Assembly: GCF_007991755.1 (NCBI RefSeq) | Contig: NZ_BJYY01000022.1 | Coordinates: forward strand, 1-64,000 | Source: Cellulomonas aerilata | GTDB taxonomy: Bacteria > Actinomycetota > Actinomycetes > Actinomycetales > Cellulomonadaceae | DNA: 64,000 nucleotides | Direction of reading: 5' to 3' | Shown here: positions 19,907 through 34,303 of the stretch, piece by piece | Layout: each line of letters starts with the position of its first letter | Numbering within the stretch: the stretch's first letter is position 1 | Position numbers and translations under genes: made by a program | Notes under the pieces: model-generated | Seen by the model: the letters and a program-made list of their open reading frames with translations, nothing else | What the model was told of the DNA's origin: nothing | The model's database searches: none

Positions 19907-21199
19907 GTGACGGCCTACCTCGACCATGCGGCGACCACGCCGATGCTGCCCGGGGCCATCGACGTGCTGACCGCCGAGCTCGGCCGGACCGGCAACGCGT
20001 CGTCGCTGCACTCCGCGGGGCGCTCCGCACGCCGGACCGTGGAGGAGGCGCGCGAGCAGCTCGCCGCCGCCCTCGGCGCACGGCCCGGGGAGGTCGTGCT
20101 CACGGCGGGGGGCACCGAGGCCGACAACCTGGCCGTCAAGGGCCTGTTCTGGTCGCGCGCCGGGCAGGACTCCGCGCGCCGCCGGATCCTGGTGTCCGCG
20201 GTGGAGCACCACGCCGTCCTGGACCCCGCGTCCTGGCTGGCCCGGCACGCCGGGGCGGAGACCGTCCTGCTGCCGGTCGACGGCACCGGACGCCTCGACC
20301 TGGACGCGCTCGCCGCCGAGCTGGAGGCGGCCGGTCCCCGCACCGCGCTGGTCTCCGTCATGTGGGCGAACAACGAGGTCGGCACGCTGCAGCCGCTGCG
20401 CGAGGTGGTCGCGCTCGCGCACCGGTACGGGGTCCCGGTGCACTCGGACGCGGTGCAGGCGGTCGGCCAGGTGCCCGTCGACTTCGCCGCCTCCGGCCTG
20501 GACGCCCTGACGGTTAGCGGCCACAAGGTCGGCGGGCCGCTGGGCATCGGGGCGCTGCTGGCCCGCCGCGGGCTGGACCTGACCCCCGTGCTGCACGGCG
20601 GCGGGCAGGAGCGCGGCGTGCGCTCGGGGACCCTGGACACCCCGGCGAGCAGGGCTTTCGCGGTGGCGGTCGACACCGCGGTCCGGGCCCGGCCGCAGAC
20701 CGCCGCCCGGGTGACGGACCTGCGCGACGACCTCGTCCGGCGCGTGCGCGAGGCGGTCCCGGGTGCGGTGCTGCGCGGGCCGGACCCGGTCCCCGCGACC
20801 GGCCGGGACGCCGCCCGGCACGGCGACCCGCCCGCCCGCCTGCCCGGCAACGCGCACTTCACCTTCCCGGGCTGCGAGGGGGACTCGCTGCTGTTCGGGC
20901 TGGACTCCGCCGGCGTGCAGTGCTCGACCGGCTCGGCCTGCCAGGCCGGCGTGCCGCAGCCGAGCCACGTCCTGCTCGCGATGGGCGTCGAGGAGCACGA
21001 CGCACGCGGCGCGCTGCGCTTCAGCCTCGGACACACGTCCACCGCCGCGGACGTCGACGCGCTGCTCGACGTGCTGCCGGGCGTGGTGGAGCGGGCGCGG
21101 GCCGCCGGCCTGGCGTCGGCCGGCCCGGCCGGTCGCGCCGGCCCGACCGGTCACGGTGCCGGCGCGGGTGCGGGTGCCGGACGCGGGGGTGCCCGGTGA
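19907..21199 (+). CDS. Cysteine desulfurase (IscS/NifS family)
   Basis: Pyridoxal-phosphate enzyme that takes sulfur from cysteine as an enzyme-bound persulfide, for tRNA thiolation and Fe-S clusters. The 430-residue protein starts [12 protein letters not shown] and has [14 protein letters not shown], the cofactor lysine Lys207 in [13 protein letters not shown] and the persulfide cysteine Cys339 in [13 protein letters not shown]. Its stop overlaps the mnmA GTG (GTGA), so the sulfur donor and the tRNA thiouridylase that uses it are translationally coupled. The last 30 residues are a Gly/Ala/Pro-rich tail of unclear importance. The GTG start lacks a Shine-Dalgarno. Confidence 0.94.
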   Translation: MTAYLDHAATTPMLPGAIDVLTAELGRTGNASSLHSAGRSARRTVEEAREQLAAALGARPGEVVLTAGGTEADNLAVKGLFWSRAGQDSARRRILVSAVEHHAVLDPASWLARHAGAETVLLPVDGTGRLDLDALAAELEAAGPRTALVSVMWANNEVGTLQPLREVVALAHRYGVPVHSDAVQAVGQVPVDFAASGLDALTVSGHKVGGPLGIGALLARRGLDLTPVLHGGGQERGVRSGTLDTPASRAFAVAVDTAVRARPQTAARVTDLRDDLVRRVREAVPGAVLRGPDPVPATGRDAARHGDPPARLPGNAHFTFPGCEGDSLLFGLDSAGVQCSTGSACQAGVPQPSHVLLAMGVEEHDARGALRFSLGHTSTAADVDALLDVLPGVVERARAAGLASAGPAGRAGPTGHGAGAGAGAGRGGAR

Positions 21200-22329
21200 G
21201 GGTCCTGGCGGCGCTGTCCGGAGGCGTGGACTCGGCGGTCGCGGCGGCGCGCGCCGTCGACGCCGGCCACGACGTGGTCGGCGTCCACATGGCGCTGTCG
21301 CGCAACCGCGACCAGTTCCGCACCGGCTCGCGGGGGTGCTGCTCGATCGAGGACGCCGGGGACGCGCGCCGGGCGGCCGACGTCCTGGGCATCCCGTACT
21401 ACGTGTGGGACCTGTCCGAGCGCTTCGAGGACACCGTGGTCGCGGACTTCCTCGCGGAGTACGCCGCCGGGCGCACACCCAACCCGTGCGTGCGGTGCAA
21501 CGAGCACATCAAGTTCGAGGCGCTGCTGGACAAGGCGGTCGCGCTGGGCTTCGACGCCGTCTGCACCGGGCACTACGCGCGGGTGGTGACCCGTCCGGGT
21601 CCCGACGGGTCGGCGCCGGTCCGCGAGCTGCACCGCGCCGCGGACCTGGCCAAGGACCAGTCCTACGTGCTGGCCGTGATGGGCCCCGACCGGCTGGCGC
21701 GGTCCATGTTCCCGCTGGGGGACGCCGCGTCCAAGGCCCAGGTGCGCGCGGAGGCGGCCGCCCGGGGGCTGAGCGTGTCCGCCAAGCCGGACTCGTACGA
21801 CATCTGCTTCGTGGCCGACGGCGACACCCAGGGCTTCCTGCGCGAGCGGCTGGGCTCCCTGCCGGGCGACGTCGTCGACGTCGACGGGCGGGTGGTCGGC
21901 GCGCACGACGGCGCCTACGCGTACACCGTCGGGCAGCGCAAGGGCCTGTCGATCGGGCGTCCGGCGCCGGACGGCAGGCCCCGCTACGTCCTGGAGGTCC
22001 GCCCGGTGTCGAACACCGTGGTGGTCGGGCCGGCGGACGCGCTCGCGGTCGGTGCGGTCCTCGGCGGGGACGCGGTGTGGCTGGCGGACGACGTCGTGGG
22101 GGCCGAGCCGGCGGGGCGCGCCGGCGGCGCCGACTGGTTCGCGTGCCAGGCCCAGGTGCGCGCGCACGGCGACCCCGTGCCCGCGCGAGCCCGGCGCACC
22201 CCGCACGGCGGCGTGCGCGTGGAGGTCCACGGCGACCTGCGCGGCGTGGCGCCCGGGCAGTCGCTGGTGCTGTACGCAGGGACGAGGGTGCTGGGTCAGG
22301 CGACGGTCGAGGGGACGGAACGGGCATGA
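21196..22329 (+). CDS. mnmA: tRNA 2-thiouridylase MnmA (TrmU)
   Basis: Places sulfur on U34 of Lys, Glu and Gln tRNAs, using ATP and the persulfide from cysteine desulfurase. The 377-residue protein has the PP-loop [14 protein letters not shown], the catalytic cysteine in [12 protein letters not shown], and a second cysteine in [15 protein letters not shown]; the C-terminal beta-barrel follows. The GTG start lies within the stop of the upstream desulfurase gene, and its own stop overlaps the next gene by four bases (ATGA). This is one tightly coupled run of four genes. Confidence 0.96.
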   Translation: MRVLAALSGGVDSAVAAARAVDAGHDVVGVHMALSRNRDQFRTGSRGCCSIEDAGDARRAADVLGIPYYVWDLSERFEDTVVADFLAEYAAGRTPNPCVRCNEHIKFEALLDKAVALGFDAVCTGHYARVVTRPGPDGSAPVRELHRAADLAKDQSYVLAVMGPDRLARSMFPLGDAASKAQVRAEAAARGLSVSAKPDSYDICFVADGDTQGFLRERLGSLPGDVVDVDGRVVGAHDGAYAYTVGQRKGLSIGRPAPDGRPRYVLEVRPVSNTVVVGPADALAVGAVLGGDAVWLADDVVGAEPAGRAGGADWFACQAQVRAHGDPVPARARRTPHGGVRVEVHGDLRGVAPGQSLVLYAGTRVLGQATVEGTERA

Positions 22330-22916
22330 GCGCTGTCGGGGTGGTCGTGGTGCACGACTGGTACGGGCTCCACCCGCACGTGCACGACTACGCCGCGGAG
22401 CTCGAGGCGGCCGGGTTCGCCGTCGAGGTGGTCGACCTGTACGACGGCGCGACGGCGACGGATCCCGACCGGGCGGAGCGGCTGGCCGACGCGCTGGACG
22501 GGGCGGCCGCCCGGGCCGCGGTCGCCGACGCCGGTCGGCGCCTGCGGGACGCCGGTGCGCCTGCCGTCGGCGCCGTCGGGTTCTCGCTCGGGGGCTCGGT
22601 CGTGCTCGGGGCGGCAGCCCGCGGGGACGTCGACGCCGTCGTCGGCTACTACGCCACCCGGCCCGCGTCCGACGCGGCGACCACCGGGTGCCCGGTGCAG
22701 CTGCACCTGGCCGAGACCGACGAGTTCGAGGCGCCCGAGGACGTCGAGGCGTACGTCACCGCGCTGGAGCAGGCCGGCACCCCGGTCGACACCTTCACCT
22801 ACCCGGGCACCGTCCACTCCTTCGCCAACCTCGACGTGCGGCTCGGTGACCCGGCGGCCGCCGAGGTGGCGCGGTCCCGCAGCATCGGGTTCCTGCACGC
22901 CCGGCTGAGCTCGTGA
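22326..22916 (+). CDS. Dienelactone hydrolase-like alpha/beta hydrolase
   Basis: A 196-residue alpha/beta hydrolase. The nucleophile elbow reads [10 protein letters not shown], so the expected nucleophile is Ser, where classical dienelactone hydrolases have Cys. [17 protein letters not shown] matches the family N-terminus, [10 protein letters not shown] may give the acid residue and [10 protein letters not shown] the histidine. ATGA overlap with mnmA and GTGA overlap with the next gene show coupling, but a link with tRNA modification is not evident. Substrate unknown. Confidence 0.82.
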   Translation: MSAVGVVVVHDWYGLHPHVHDYAAELEAAGFAVEVVDLYDGATATDPDRAERLADALDGAAARAAVADAGRRLRDAGAPAVGAVGFSLGGSVVLGAAARGDVDAVVGYYATRPASDAATTGCPVQLHLAETDEFEAPEDVEAYVTALEQAGTPVDTFTYPGTVHSFANLDVRLGDPAAAEVARSRSIGFLHARLSS

Positions 22917-23941
22917 CGGCCGTCTCGGGCCTGGGCCCGTGGCCGGGGACGGACGCGCTGGAGGCGCAGACCGTCGTGCTAGGCGACCTCACCAGCACGC
23001 CCGCCGGGATCGACGGCCTGCCGTTCCGGGTGCAGCCCGCCCCGGGGACGGGCTCGGGCGGCGGCGCGCTGGACGCCACCGGACGCGCGGCGGCGCTGCT
23101 CGTGGACCTGCCGGTCGAGGTCGGCGTCCACGGCTGGAAGCTGGCCGACCACCCCGGGCGCGACGAGGCGCGAGCCCGTGCGTCGGCCCGGCAGGAGCTC
23201 GACGCGCTGGCGATCGCGGCGCTGGGCTACGCCGGGCCGCTGGTCACCGCGGTCCAGGGGCCGCTCAGCCTGGCCGCGTCGCTGTACCTGGCCCGCGGCG
23301 ACCGGGCGCTGGCCGACGCCGGTGCGGTGCGCGACCTCGCCGAGTCCTTGGGCACCGGCCTCGCCGAGGAGATCGGCCGGCTGCGGGTCGCCGTCCCCGG
23401 GGCCGAGCCGCTCGTGCTGCTGCACGAGCCCCTGCTCGCCGCGGTGCTGGTGGGGGCAGTCCCCACGTTCTCGGGGTACTCCGCGATCCGGCCCGTGCCC
23501 GGTCCGGTCGTCGCCGAGCGCCTCCGCACGGTCGCCGACGCCGTCCGGGGCGCGGGGGCGTCGCGCGTCGTGGTGCACCTCGGCGAGGCGTGGGCGTCGC
23601 TGCCCGCGGTCGCCCGCGCCGGGGTCGACGCCGTCGGCCTGGCGGTGGGGACCCTGGACGAGCGCGCGTGGGAGCACGTCGCGCAGACGGTGGAGAGCGG
23701 GGTGGACGTCTGGTCCGCCCTGCCACCGGTCGCGTCGTCGCAGTGCGCCGGCCCGGACGTGCGCGGCCAGGCCGACACCCTGCTGCGGCCGTGGCGCCGG
23801 GTGGGGCTGCCGGTGGCCCGCCTCGACGACGTCGTCCTGGTCCCGGCGGGCACGTCCTCGACCCCGGACGGCGCCCGCCGGGCGCTCGCGGACGTCGTCC
23901 GGGCGGCCGAGGTCGTCGCCGAGGCGGCCGCGGGGGGCTGA
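22913..23941 (+). CDS. MetE C-terminal-domain-like protein (UROD/MetE fold)
   Basis: A 342-residue protein of the short cobalamin-independent methionine synthase-like family. In actinobacteria a gene of this type commonly sits between mnmA and ligA (the Mycobacterium tuberculosis protein Rv3015c has this position, from memory). Recognisable parts are the start GLGPWPGTDALEAQTVVLGDL and the region VTAVQGPLSLAASLY. The zinc-binding His and Cys set of true MetE is not evident, and the protein is under half MetE's length, so methionine synthase activity is not supported. Function unknown. Confidence 0.75.
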   Translation: MTAVSGLGPWPGTDALEAQTVVLGDLTSTPAGIDGLPFRVQPAPGTGSGGGALDATGRAAALLVDLPVEVGVHGWKLADHPGRDEARARASARQELDALAIAALGYAGPLVTAVQGPLSLAASLYLARGDRALADAGAVRDLAESLGTGLAEEIGRLRVAVPGAEPLVLLHEPLLAAVLVGAVPTFSGYSAIRPVPGPVVAERLRTVADAVRGAGASRVVVHLGEAWASLPAVARAGVDAVGLAVGTLDERAWEHVAQTVESGVDVWSALPPVASSQCAGPDVRGQADTLLRPWRRVGLPVARLDDVVLVPAGTSSTPDGARRALADVVRAAEVVAEAAAGG

Positions 23942-23957
23942 CCGCCGCCCGGCCGGC

Positions 23958-23997
23958 GACCGCTGCTCGGCGGACGCGGCCGGGCGTCCGGCAGCGG

Positions 23998-23999
<2 letters not shown>
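23958..23999. terminator. Bidirectional hairpin between convergent genes
   Basis: Outer 9-bp arms (GACCGCTGC at 23958-23966, GCAGCGGTC at 23991-23999) enclose an inner 7-bp stem (CGGACGC / GCGTCCG, 23971-23990); a 4-nt bulge separates them on the left. The right arm overlaps the stop codon of the repeat-protein gene on the minus strand. Confidence 0.7.
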
Positions 24000-28899
<4,900 letters not shown>

Positions 28900-28966
28900 G
28901 GGCGCCTCGGTCGCGCGTCCGGGGGGACCGGTAGGACGATGGGCGGACGACCGAGGGAGACCAGCG

Positions 28967-30229
28967 ATGCCGGACCTGATGATCCGCGTGGCCACGGACG
29001 ACGACGTGGCGGCGGCCGGTGCGCTCACCGCGCAGGCGTACCACACCGACGGCCTGGTGACCGACGGCGACGACTACGTCGACGAGCTCATGGACGCCGT
29101 CCGACGGGCCCGGGAGGCGAGCCTGCTGGTGGCGCTCACCCCGACCGACGGCTCCGAGGACGTCGGCGGCGAGGACGAGGACGTCCCGGCCCTGGTCGGG
29201 ACCCTGACGATCGCCCCGGCCGGCACGTCGTACGCCGAGATCGCCGAGCCGGGGGAGGTCGAGCTGCGGATGCTCGCCGTCGCCCCGTGGGCCCGCCGGC
29301 GGGGGATCGCGGAGGCGCTGGTGCGGGCTGCGATGCGCGAGGCGGTGACGCTGCGCGCCCGGCGCGTGGTGCTGTCCACGCTGGAGCAGATGTCCGCGGC
29401 GCACCGGCTCTACGACCGGCTGTGCTTCACCCGCGTCCCGGACCGGGACTGGCACCACGAGGACGTCTCCCTGCGCGTCTACACGTGGGACGTGCCACCG
29501 GGACCGGGCGCCCGGGCGGAGGTGGCGGTGTGGCGGCCGCGCGAGGTGCACGACGTCGACGGCTGGCGGGTCGGCCTGTCCGGCGGGTTCACCCGGCGCG
29601 CCAACAGCGTCCTGGCGCTCGCCGAGCCGAGGGACGTCGAGGCCGCGGTCGGCGAGGTCGAGCGGATCTACGCCCGGGCGGGTCAGCCGGCGGTGTTCCG
29701 GGTGTGCGCCCAGAGCGAGCCGTGGGACCTCGACGACGTGCTCGCGACCCGCGGGTACCGCCAGGTCGCCCCGACCCTCGTCATGGTCCGCTCCGGGCTG
29801 GACCAGGTCGCGGCACCGTTCGACTCCGCGGGGCTCGAGGTGGGCGTGAGCGAGACGCCCGACGAGGCGTGGCTCTCGCGCTGGCTCGACGTCAAGTCCA
29901 GCGCCCCGGTCGACCACGGGGTCGCCGCCGCGCTGGTCACCGGCTCACCGGCGCTGTACCTCACGGCCCGGGACGGCTACGGGCCGGTCGCGGTCATCCG
30001 GGCCGCGCTGGTCGAGGACTGGGTGGCGCTGTCGTGCCTGGCGGTCGACTCGCGGTCCCGGCGGCGGGGGATCGGCCGCGCGCTGACGCGCGCCGCGCTG
30101 CACGAGGCGGTCCGGCGCGGCGCCCGGCAGGCGTTCCTGCAGGTGGAGGAGTCCAACCAGGTCGCCATCGAGATGTACGCCGACCTCGGCTTCACCCCGG
30201 CGGAGCGCTACCACTACCGCCAGCGCTGA
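28967..30229 (+). CDS. Double-domain GNAT N-acetyltransferase
   Basis: A 420-residue protein with two complete GNAT domains, each with the acetyl-CoA-binding loop: LAVAPWARRRGIAEALVRAA in the first (residues about 100-120) and LAVDSRSRRRGIGRALTRAA in the second (about 357-377). Both active-looking loops are kept, which is notable because one half is often degenerate in such tandem proteins. Substrate unknown; mycothiol synthase MshD has the same layout but its hallmarks are not evident. The ATG at 28967 has GAGGGAGA upstream. 67 bp after ligA, same strand. Confidence 0.85.
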   Translation: MPDLMIRVATDDDVAAAGALTAQAYHTDGLVTDGDDYVDELMDAVRRAREASLLVALTPTDGSEDVGGEDEDVPALVGTLTIAPAGTSYAEIAEPGEVELRMLAVAPWARRRGIAEALVRAAMREAVTLRARRVVLSTLEQMSAAHRLYDRLCFTRVPDRDWHHEDVSLRVYTWDVPPGPGARAEVAVWRPREVHDVDGWRVGLSGGFTRRANSVLALAEPRDVEAAVGEVERIYARAGQPAVFRVCAQSEPWDLDDVLATRGYRQVAPTLVMVRSGLDQVAAPFDSAGLEVGVSETPDEAWLSRWLDVKSSAPVDHGVAAALVTGSPALYLTARDGYGPVAVIRAALVEDWVALSCLAVDSRSRRRGIGRALTRAALHEAVRRGARQAFLQVEESNQVAIEMYADLGFTPAERYHYRQR

Positions 30230-30235
30230 CCGCTC

Positions 30236-30272
30236 GGGCCGAGGAGGGTCGGCCCCCGCGGGTCAGCCCGCG
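30236..30272. terminator. Two adjacent hairpins between convergent genes
   Basis: GGGCCGA / TCGGCCC (30236-30255) and CGCGGG-TCAG-CCCGCG (30257-30272) stand side by side between the GNAT gene and the minus-strand ROK gene. Copies of GGTCAGCCC continue to the ROK stop codon. Confidence 0.5.
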
Positions 30273-30290
30273 CGGGTCAGCCCCCTCCGG

Positions 30291-31475
30291 TCAGCCCAGC
30301 GAGGCGTCGATCGCGGCCGAGGACAGCACGTGCTCGGCGGCCATCGCACTCGCGCCGAGCACCCCGGCCCGGCCCTTGGTCCGGGTGGTGACGATCCGCA
30401 GGTGCTGCGTCGCGAGCGGCAGCGACCGCCGGTAGACCACCTCGCGGATGCCGGCGAGCAGGTGCTCACCCGCCTCGGCCACCACGCCCCCGACGACGAT
30501 CAGCGACGGGTTCAGCAGGCTGACGCAGGCCGCCAGCACACCGCCGATGTCCCGGCCCGCCTCGCGCACCGCGCGGCTCGCGGCGAGGTTGCCCGCGCGC
30601 ACGAGCGCGACGACCTCGCTGCTGGACGCGACCTCCAGGCCCTCCGACCGCAGGGCGGTGGCGATCGCCGAGCCGCTCGCCACCGCCTCCAGGCACCCGG
30701 TGTTGCCGCACCGGCACGGCAGGTCCCGGCCGCCCGGGACCGCGATGTGGCCGAGGTCGCCCGCCGCCCCCTGCGCCCCGCGGCGGATCTGGCCGTCGCT
30801 GATGATCCCGGCGCCGATGCCGGTGGCGACCTTGATGAACAGCAGGTGGTCGACCTCCGGGTAGGTCGACGCGTGCTCGCCCAGGGCCATGACGTTGACG
30901 TCGTTGTCGACCAGCACCGGGACCCCGAGCAGCCGCCCGAGGTGACCGGGCACGTCGGCGTCGTCCCAGCCCGGCATGATCGGCGGGTTCGTGGGGCGGC
31001 CGGTGCCGTGGTCGACCGGGCCGGGAAGCCCCACCCCGACGCTGACGAGGTCGGTCGGCTCCCGGCCGGCCTCGCGCACCAGCTCCGTGCCGACGCGGGC
31101 CACGCGGTCCAGCACGACGTCGGGCCCCTCGGCGATCGCCAGCGGCTGGTGGTGCTCCACGAGCACCTGCCCGGCGAGGTCCGTGACGGCCAGCCGCGCG
31201 TGCGTCGCCCCGAGGTCGACCGCGAGCACCGCGCGGGCCCGGGGGTTGAAGGCGAACGTGACCGGCGGACGCCCGCCGGTCGAGGCCGCCTCCCCGGCGG
31301 GCGCCACGAGCCCGGAGGAGAGCAGCAGGTCGACGCGCGCCGCGACAGTGGACCGGGCCTGCCCGGTGACCGCAGCCAGGTCGGCCCGGGTGCGCGGGCG
31401 ACCGTCCCGGAGGAGCTGGAAGAGCTCACCCGCGCCCGTGGGTCGGGGGACGCCGCGGGTCAGCTCCTCGGTCAT
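30291..31475 (-). CDS. ROK-family transcriptional repressor (sugar locus)
   Basis: A 394-residue ROK protein with an N-terminal winged helix (LLRDGRPRTRADLAAVTGQARSTVAARVDLLLSSG) and a sugar-kinase-like domain: ATP-binding VDLGATHARLAV, GHIAVPGGRDLPCRCGNTGCLE with the full zinc motif CxCGxxGCxE, and LVDNDVNVMALGEH. It is divergent from the ribose-type ABC operon and probably represses it until a sugar or sugar phosphate binds. The ATG at 31475 is preferred over a TTG 12 bases upstream. TTGACT lies six bases before the ATG with no Shine-Dalgarno. Confidence 0.9.
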   Translation of the reverse strand: MTEELTRGVPRPTGAGELFQLLRDGRPRTRADLAAVTGQARSTVAARVDLLLSSGLVAPAGEAASTGGRPPVTFAFNPRARAVLAVDLGATHARLAVTDLAGQVLVEHHQPLAIAEGPDVVLDRVARVGTELVREAGREPTDLVSVGVGLPGPVDHGTGRPTNPPIMPGWDDADVPGHLGRLLGVPVLVDNDVNVMALGEHASTYPEVDHLLFIKVATGIGAGIISDGQIRRGAQGAAGDLGHIAVPGGRDLPCRCGNTGCLEAVASGSAIATALRSEGLEVASSSEVVALVRAGNLAASRAVREAGRDIGGVLAACVSLLNPSLIVVGGVVAEAGEHLLAGIREVVYRRSLPLATQHLRIVTTRTKGRAGVLGASAMAAEHVLSSAAIDASLG

Positions 31476-31492
31476 GCGGTCAGTCAAGCACC

Positions 31493-31523
31493 TGGACTTG
31501 CTGCGGTCACGTTCACGTAACGT
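31493..31523. promoter_or_regulatory. Candidate operator(s) in the divergent ROK/ABC region
   Basis: Two dyads lie between the divergent starts: CAAG-8 nt-CTTG (about 31493-31508) and ACGTT-CACGT-AACGT (31509-31523). They sit just upstream of the ABC promoter -35 box. Either could be the ROK site; the sequence alone does not decide. Confidence 0.4.
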
Positions 31524-31546
31524 CGCGATTCAGCAGCAACTTTTGA

Positions 31547-31575
31547 TTGACCGTCGGCAGAACTCCTGTCAGTGT
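31547..31575 (+). promoter_or_regulatory. Promoter of the ribose-type ABC operon (leaderless)
   Basis: A -35 box TTGACC (31547-31552), a 17-bp spacer and a -10 box CAGTGT (31570-31575). The ATG at 31582 follows six bases later with no Shine-Dalgarno, so the transcript probably starts at the start codon. Confidence 0.6.
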
Positions 31576-31581
31576 TCCGGC

Positions 31582-33129
31582 ATGGTCACCGTGGACCCCC
31601 AGCCGCCGGTCGAGCCCTCCACCGACGCGGCGCCGCTGCTGCAGATGCGCGGCATCGTCAAGCACTTCTCCGGCGTGCGAGCCCTGGACGGCGTGGACCT
31701 CGACGTCCGCCCCGGCGAGGTGCACTGCCTGCTCGGCCAGAACGGCGCGGGGAAGTCCACCCTCATCAAGGTCCTCGCCGGCGCCCACCGGCCCGACGCC
31801 GGCACGGTGGAGTGGAACGGCCGGACCGCGAACCTGTCGAACCCCGTCGCCGCCCTGGCGACCGGCATCGCCACGATGTACCAGGAGCTCGACGTCGTCG
31901 ACGGGCTCACCATCGCGGAGAACGTGTACCTCGGTCACGAGCTGGCGGCCGGCGGCCTCACGCGGCGCCGGGCGGCCCACACCCGCACCCGCGAGCTGCT
32001 CGCCCGGCTCGGCCACGACGAGCTGCCCCCGCACCGCGAGGTGGGGAACCTGTCGGCCGCCGGCAAGCAGGTGGTGAGCATGGCGCGCGCGCTGTCCCAC
32101 GACGCCCGCCTGATCATCATGGACGAGCCGTCCGCGGTCCTGGACTCGGAGGAGGTCGCCAACCTCTTCCGGGTCGTGCGCCAGCTCACCGCCGCCGGCG
32201 TCGCGGTGCTGTACATCTCCCACCGGCTGGAGGAGATCCGGCAGATCGGCGACCGCATCACGGTCCTCAAGGACGGCAGGACCGTCGCCACGGGCCTGCC
32301 GGTGGCGACGACGTCGACGCCGGACCTGATCCGGCTGATGACCGGCCGGACGGTCGAGCAGGTGTTCCCGCCCCGCCGGACCGTCGCGGCCGACGCCCAG
32401 CCGCTGCTGCACGTCGAGGGCCTGGGCCTGCGCGGGGTGTTCGCGGACGTGTCGCTGACCGTCCGTGCCGGCGAGGTCGTCGGTCTGGCCGGGCTGGTCG
32501 GCTCCGGCCGCTCGGAGATCCTGGAGACGATCTACGGAGCCCGCCGCGCCACCGCCGGCCGGGTCGAGGTCGCCGGCACGCCGCTGCGGCCGGGGTCGGT
32601 GACCGCCGCCGTGCAGGCCGGCATCGGCCTGGCGCCGGAGGAGCGCAAGAGCCAGGGCCTGCTGCTCGACGAGCCCGTCTACCGCAACGTGACCCTGTCG
32701 ACCTTCGGCCGCTTCGCCAAGGGACCCATGCTGGACGAGCGCGCCGAGCGGTCCGTCGCCCGGGACCAGCTGGAGGCCCTGGAGCTGCGGCCCGCCGACC
32801 CCGAGCGCTCCGCCCGGACGCTGTCGGGCGGCAACCAGCAGAAGCTCATGCTCGCGCGCTGGCTCGTGCACGGCTGCCGTGTGCTGCTGCTGGACGAGCC
32901 GACCCGCGGCGTGGACGTCGGCGCGCGCGCGGAGATCTACGGGCTCATCCACGCCCTCGCCGAGGCCGGCAACGCCGTCGTCGTCGTCTCCAGCGAGATC
33001 GACGAGGTCCTCGGCCTCGCCGACCGCGTCCTCGTCATCGCGGAGGGCCGCGTCCTGCACAGCGGTCCCGCGGACCAGATCGACGAGCACCGCGTGCTCG
33101 ACCTCGTCATGGAAGGAAGTGCCGCGTGA
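31582..33129 (+). CDS. Sugar ABC transporter ATP-binding protein (RbsA/MglA type)
   Basis: Double-ATPase subunit of a ribose/galactose-type (CUT2) importer. The 515-residue protein has two nucleotide-binding domains. The first has Walker A GQNGAGKST, the degenerate signature NLSAAGKQVV and Walker B LIIMDEPSA. The second has the altered Walker A GLVGSGRSE, the signature LSGGNQQK and Walker B VLLLDEPTRGVD, as is normal in the family. Permease (GTGA overlap) and binding protein follow. No Shine-Dalgarno precedes the ATG; see the promoter entry. Confidence 0.93.
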   Translation: MVTVDPQPPVEPSTDAAPLLQMRGIVKHFSGVRALDGVDLDVRPGEVHCLLGQNGAGKSTLIKVLAGAHRPDAGTVEWNGRTANLSNPVAALATGIATMYQELDVVDGLTIAENVYLGHELAAGGLTRRRAAHTRTRELLARLGHDELPPHREVGNLSAAGKQVVSMARALSHDARLIIMDEPSAVLDSEEVANLFRVVRQLTAAGVAVLYISHRLEEIRQIGDRITVLKDGRTVATGLPVATTSTPDLIRLMTGRTVEQVFPPRRTVAADAQPLLHVEGLGLRGVFADVSLTVRAGEVVGLAGLVGSGRSEILETIYGARRATAGRVEVAGTPLRPGSVTAAVQAGIGLAPEERKSQGLLLDEPVYRNVTLSTFGRFAKGPMLDERAERSVARDQLEALELRPADPERSARTLSGGNQQKLMLARWLVHGCRVLLLDEPTRGVDVGARAEIYGLIHALAEAGNAVVVVSSEIDEVLGLADRVLVIAEGRVLHSGPADQIDEHRVLDLVMEGSAA

Positions 33130-34217
33130 GCGACCAACTGCCCCCCTCGCTGGCCGCGGCCGGCAGCGTCCCGCCGGACCCCGACCACCCCACCCCGCTC
33201 GCCCGCACGGCCGCGACCTCGCACGGCGGCGTCGCGACACCGTCCGACCAGGCGCGCAGCCGGCTGGGGGGCGGCGCCGGCCGCAACGTGGGTCTGGTGA
33301 TCGCGCTCGTCGTCCTGTGCGTCGTGGGCGTGGCCACCGCGGGCGAGCGCTTCGCCAGCCTCGACAACGCCATGACCATCCTGCGCCTGGCCGCCGTCTA
33401 CGGCGTGGTGGCCATCGGCATGACGTTCGTCATCACCGGCGGCGGCATCGACCTGTCGGTCGGGTCGGTGATCGGCCTGTCCTCGGTGTGGGCCAGCACC
33501 CTGGCCACCCAGACCATGGCCGAGGACACCCACTGGATCGTCATGGTGTTCACCGCCCTGGCGGTGGGGACGGTCTGCGGGGTGGTCAACGGCGTGCTGA
33601 TCGCCTACGGCAAGGTGGTCGCCTTCATCGCGACGCTGGCGATGATGGTCGGCGCCCGGGGCCTGGCCGAGATCATCGCCAACCGGCGGACGCAGCTGGT
33701 GGAGGTGGACGCGTTCCTGGACGCCTTCCGCACGGAGATCCTCGGGATCTCGGTGTCCGTGTGGATCTTCGCGCTGGTCGCGGTCGCGGGCTGGGTCCTG
33801 CTCAACCGCACCACGTTCGGGCGCCGCACGGTCGCCGTCGGCGGCAACCCCGAGGCGGCCCGGCTCGCGGGCATCCGGGTGAAGCGCCACACCATGTACC
33901 TGTACGCGCTGTCCGGTCTTGCGGCCGGGATCGGCGGGCTCATGATGCTCGTGCGCACCACGTCCGGGGCCTCCACCCACGGCCAGCTCTACGAGCTCGA
34001 CGCCATCGCCGCCGTCGTGGTCGGCGGGACGCTGCTCGCCGGCGGGCGGGGCACGATCGTCGGCACCGTCTTCGGCGTCCTGATCTTCTCCACGCTGACC
34101 AACGTCTTCGTCCAGAACGACCTGTCGACCTCGGCCCAGTCGGTGGCCAAGGGCCTGATCATCGTCGTCGCCGTCCTGCTGCAGCAGCAGTTCGCGGCCC
34201 GGTCCCGCCGGACCTGA
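33126..34217 (+). CDS. Sugar ABC transporter permease (RbsC type)
   Basis: Membrane subunit of the CUT2 importer; 363 residues with a hydrophilic N-terminal tail of about 55 residues and eight to ten helices. The family motifs FVITGGGIDLSVGSVIGL, GVVNGVLIAYGKVVAFIATLA and RTTFGRRTVAVGGNPEAARLAGI are all present. The GTG start overlaps the ATPase stop (GTGA). The long Pro/Ser/Gly-rich tail is unusual, and a start nearer the first helix is possible but would lose the coupling. Confidence 0.93.
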   Translation: MSDQLPPSLAAAGSVPPDPDHPTPLARTAATSHGGVATPSDQARSRLGGGAGRNVGLVIALVVLCVVGVATAGERFASLDNAMTILRLAAVYGVVAIGMTFVITGGGIDLSVGSVIGLSSVWASTLATQTMAEDTHWIVMVFTALAVGTVCGVVNGVLIAYGKVVAFIATLAMMVGARGLAEIIANRRTQLVEVDAFLDAFRTEILGISVSVWIFALVAVAGWVLLNRTTFGRRTVAVGGNPEAARLAGIRVKRHTMYLYALSGLAAGIGGLMMLVRTTSGASTHGQLYELDAIAAVVVGGTLLAGGRGTIVGTVFGVLIFSTLTNVFVQNDLSTSAQSVAKGLIIVVAVLLQQQFAARSRRT

Positions 34218-34303
34218 CCTCGCTCCCGCGGCGCCGCCGCGCCGCGCACCCGTCCCACGTCACAGCCCCACCGAGCCCACGCTCGCCGTCAAGGAGGATC
34301 CCC

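Noticed and set aside
22913-23941. Functional methionine synthase MetE
   Set aside because: The protein is under half the length of MetE and the zinc-ligand set is not visible.
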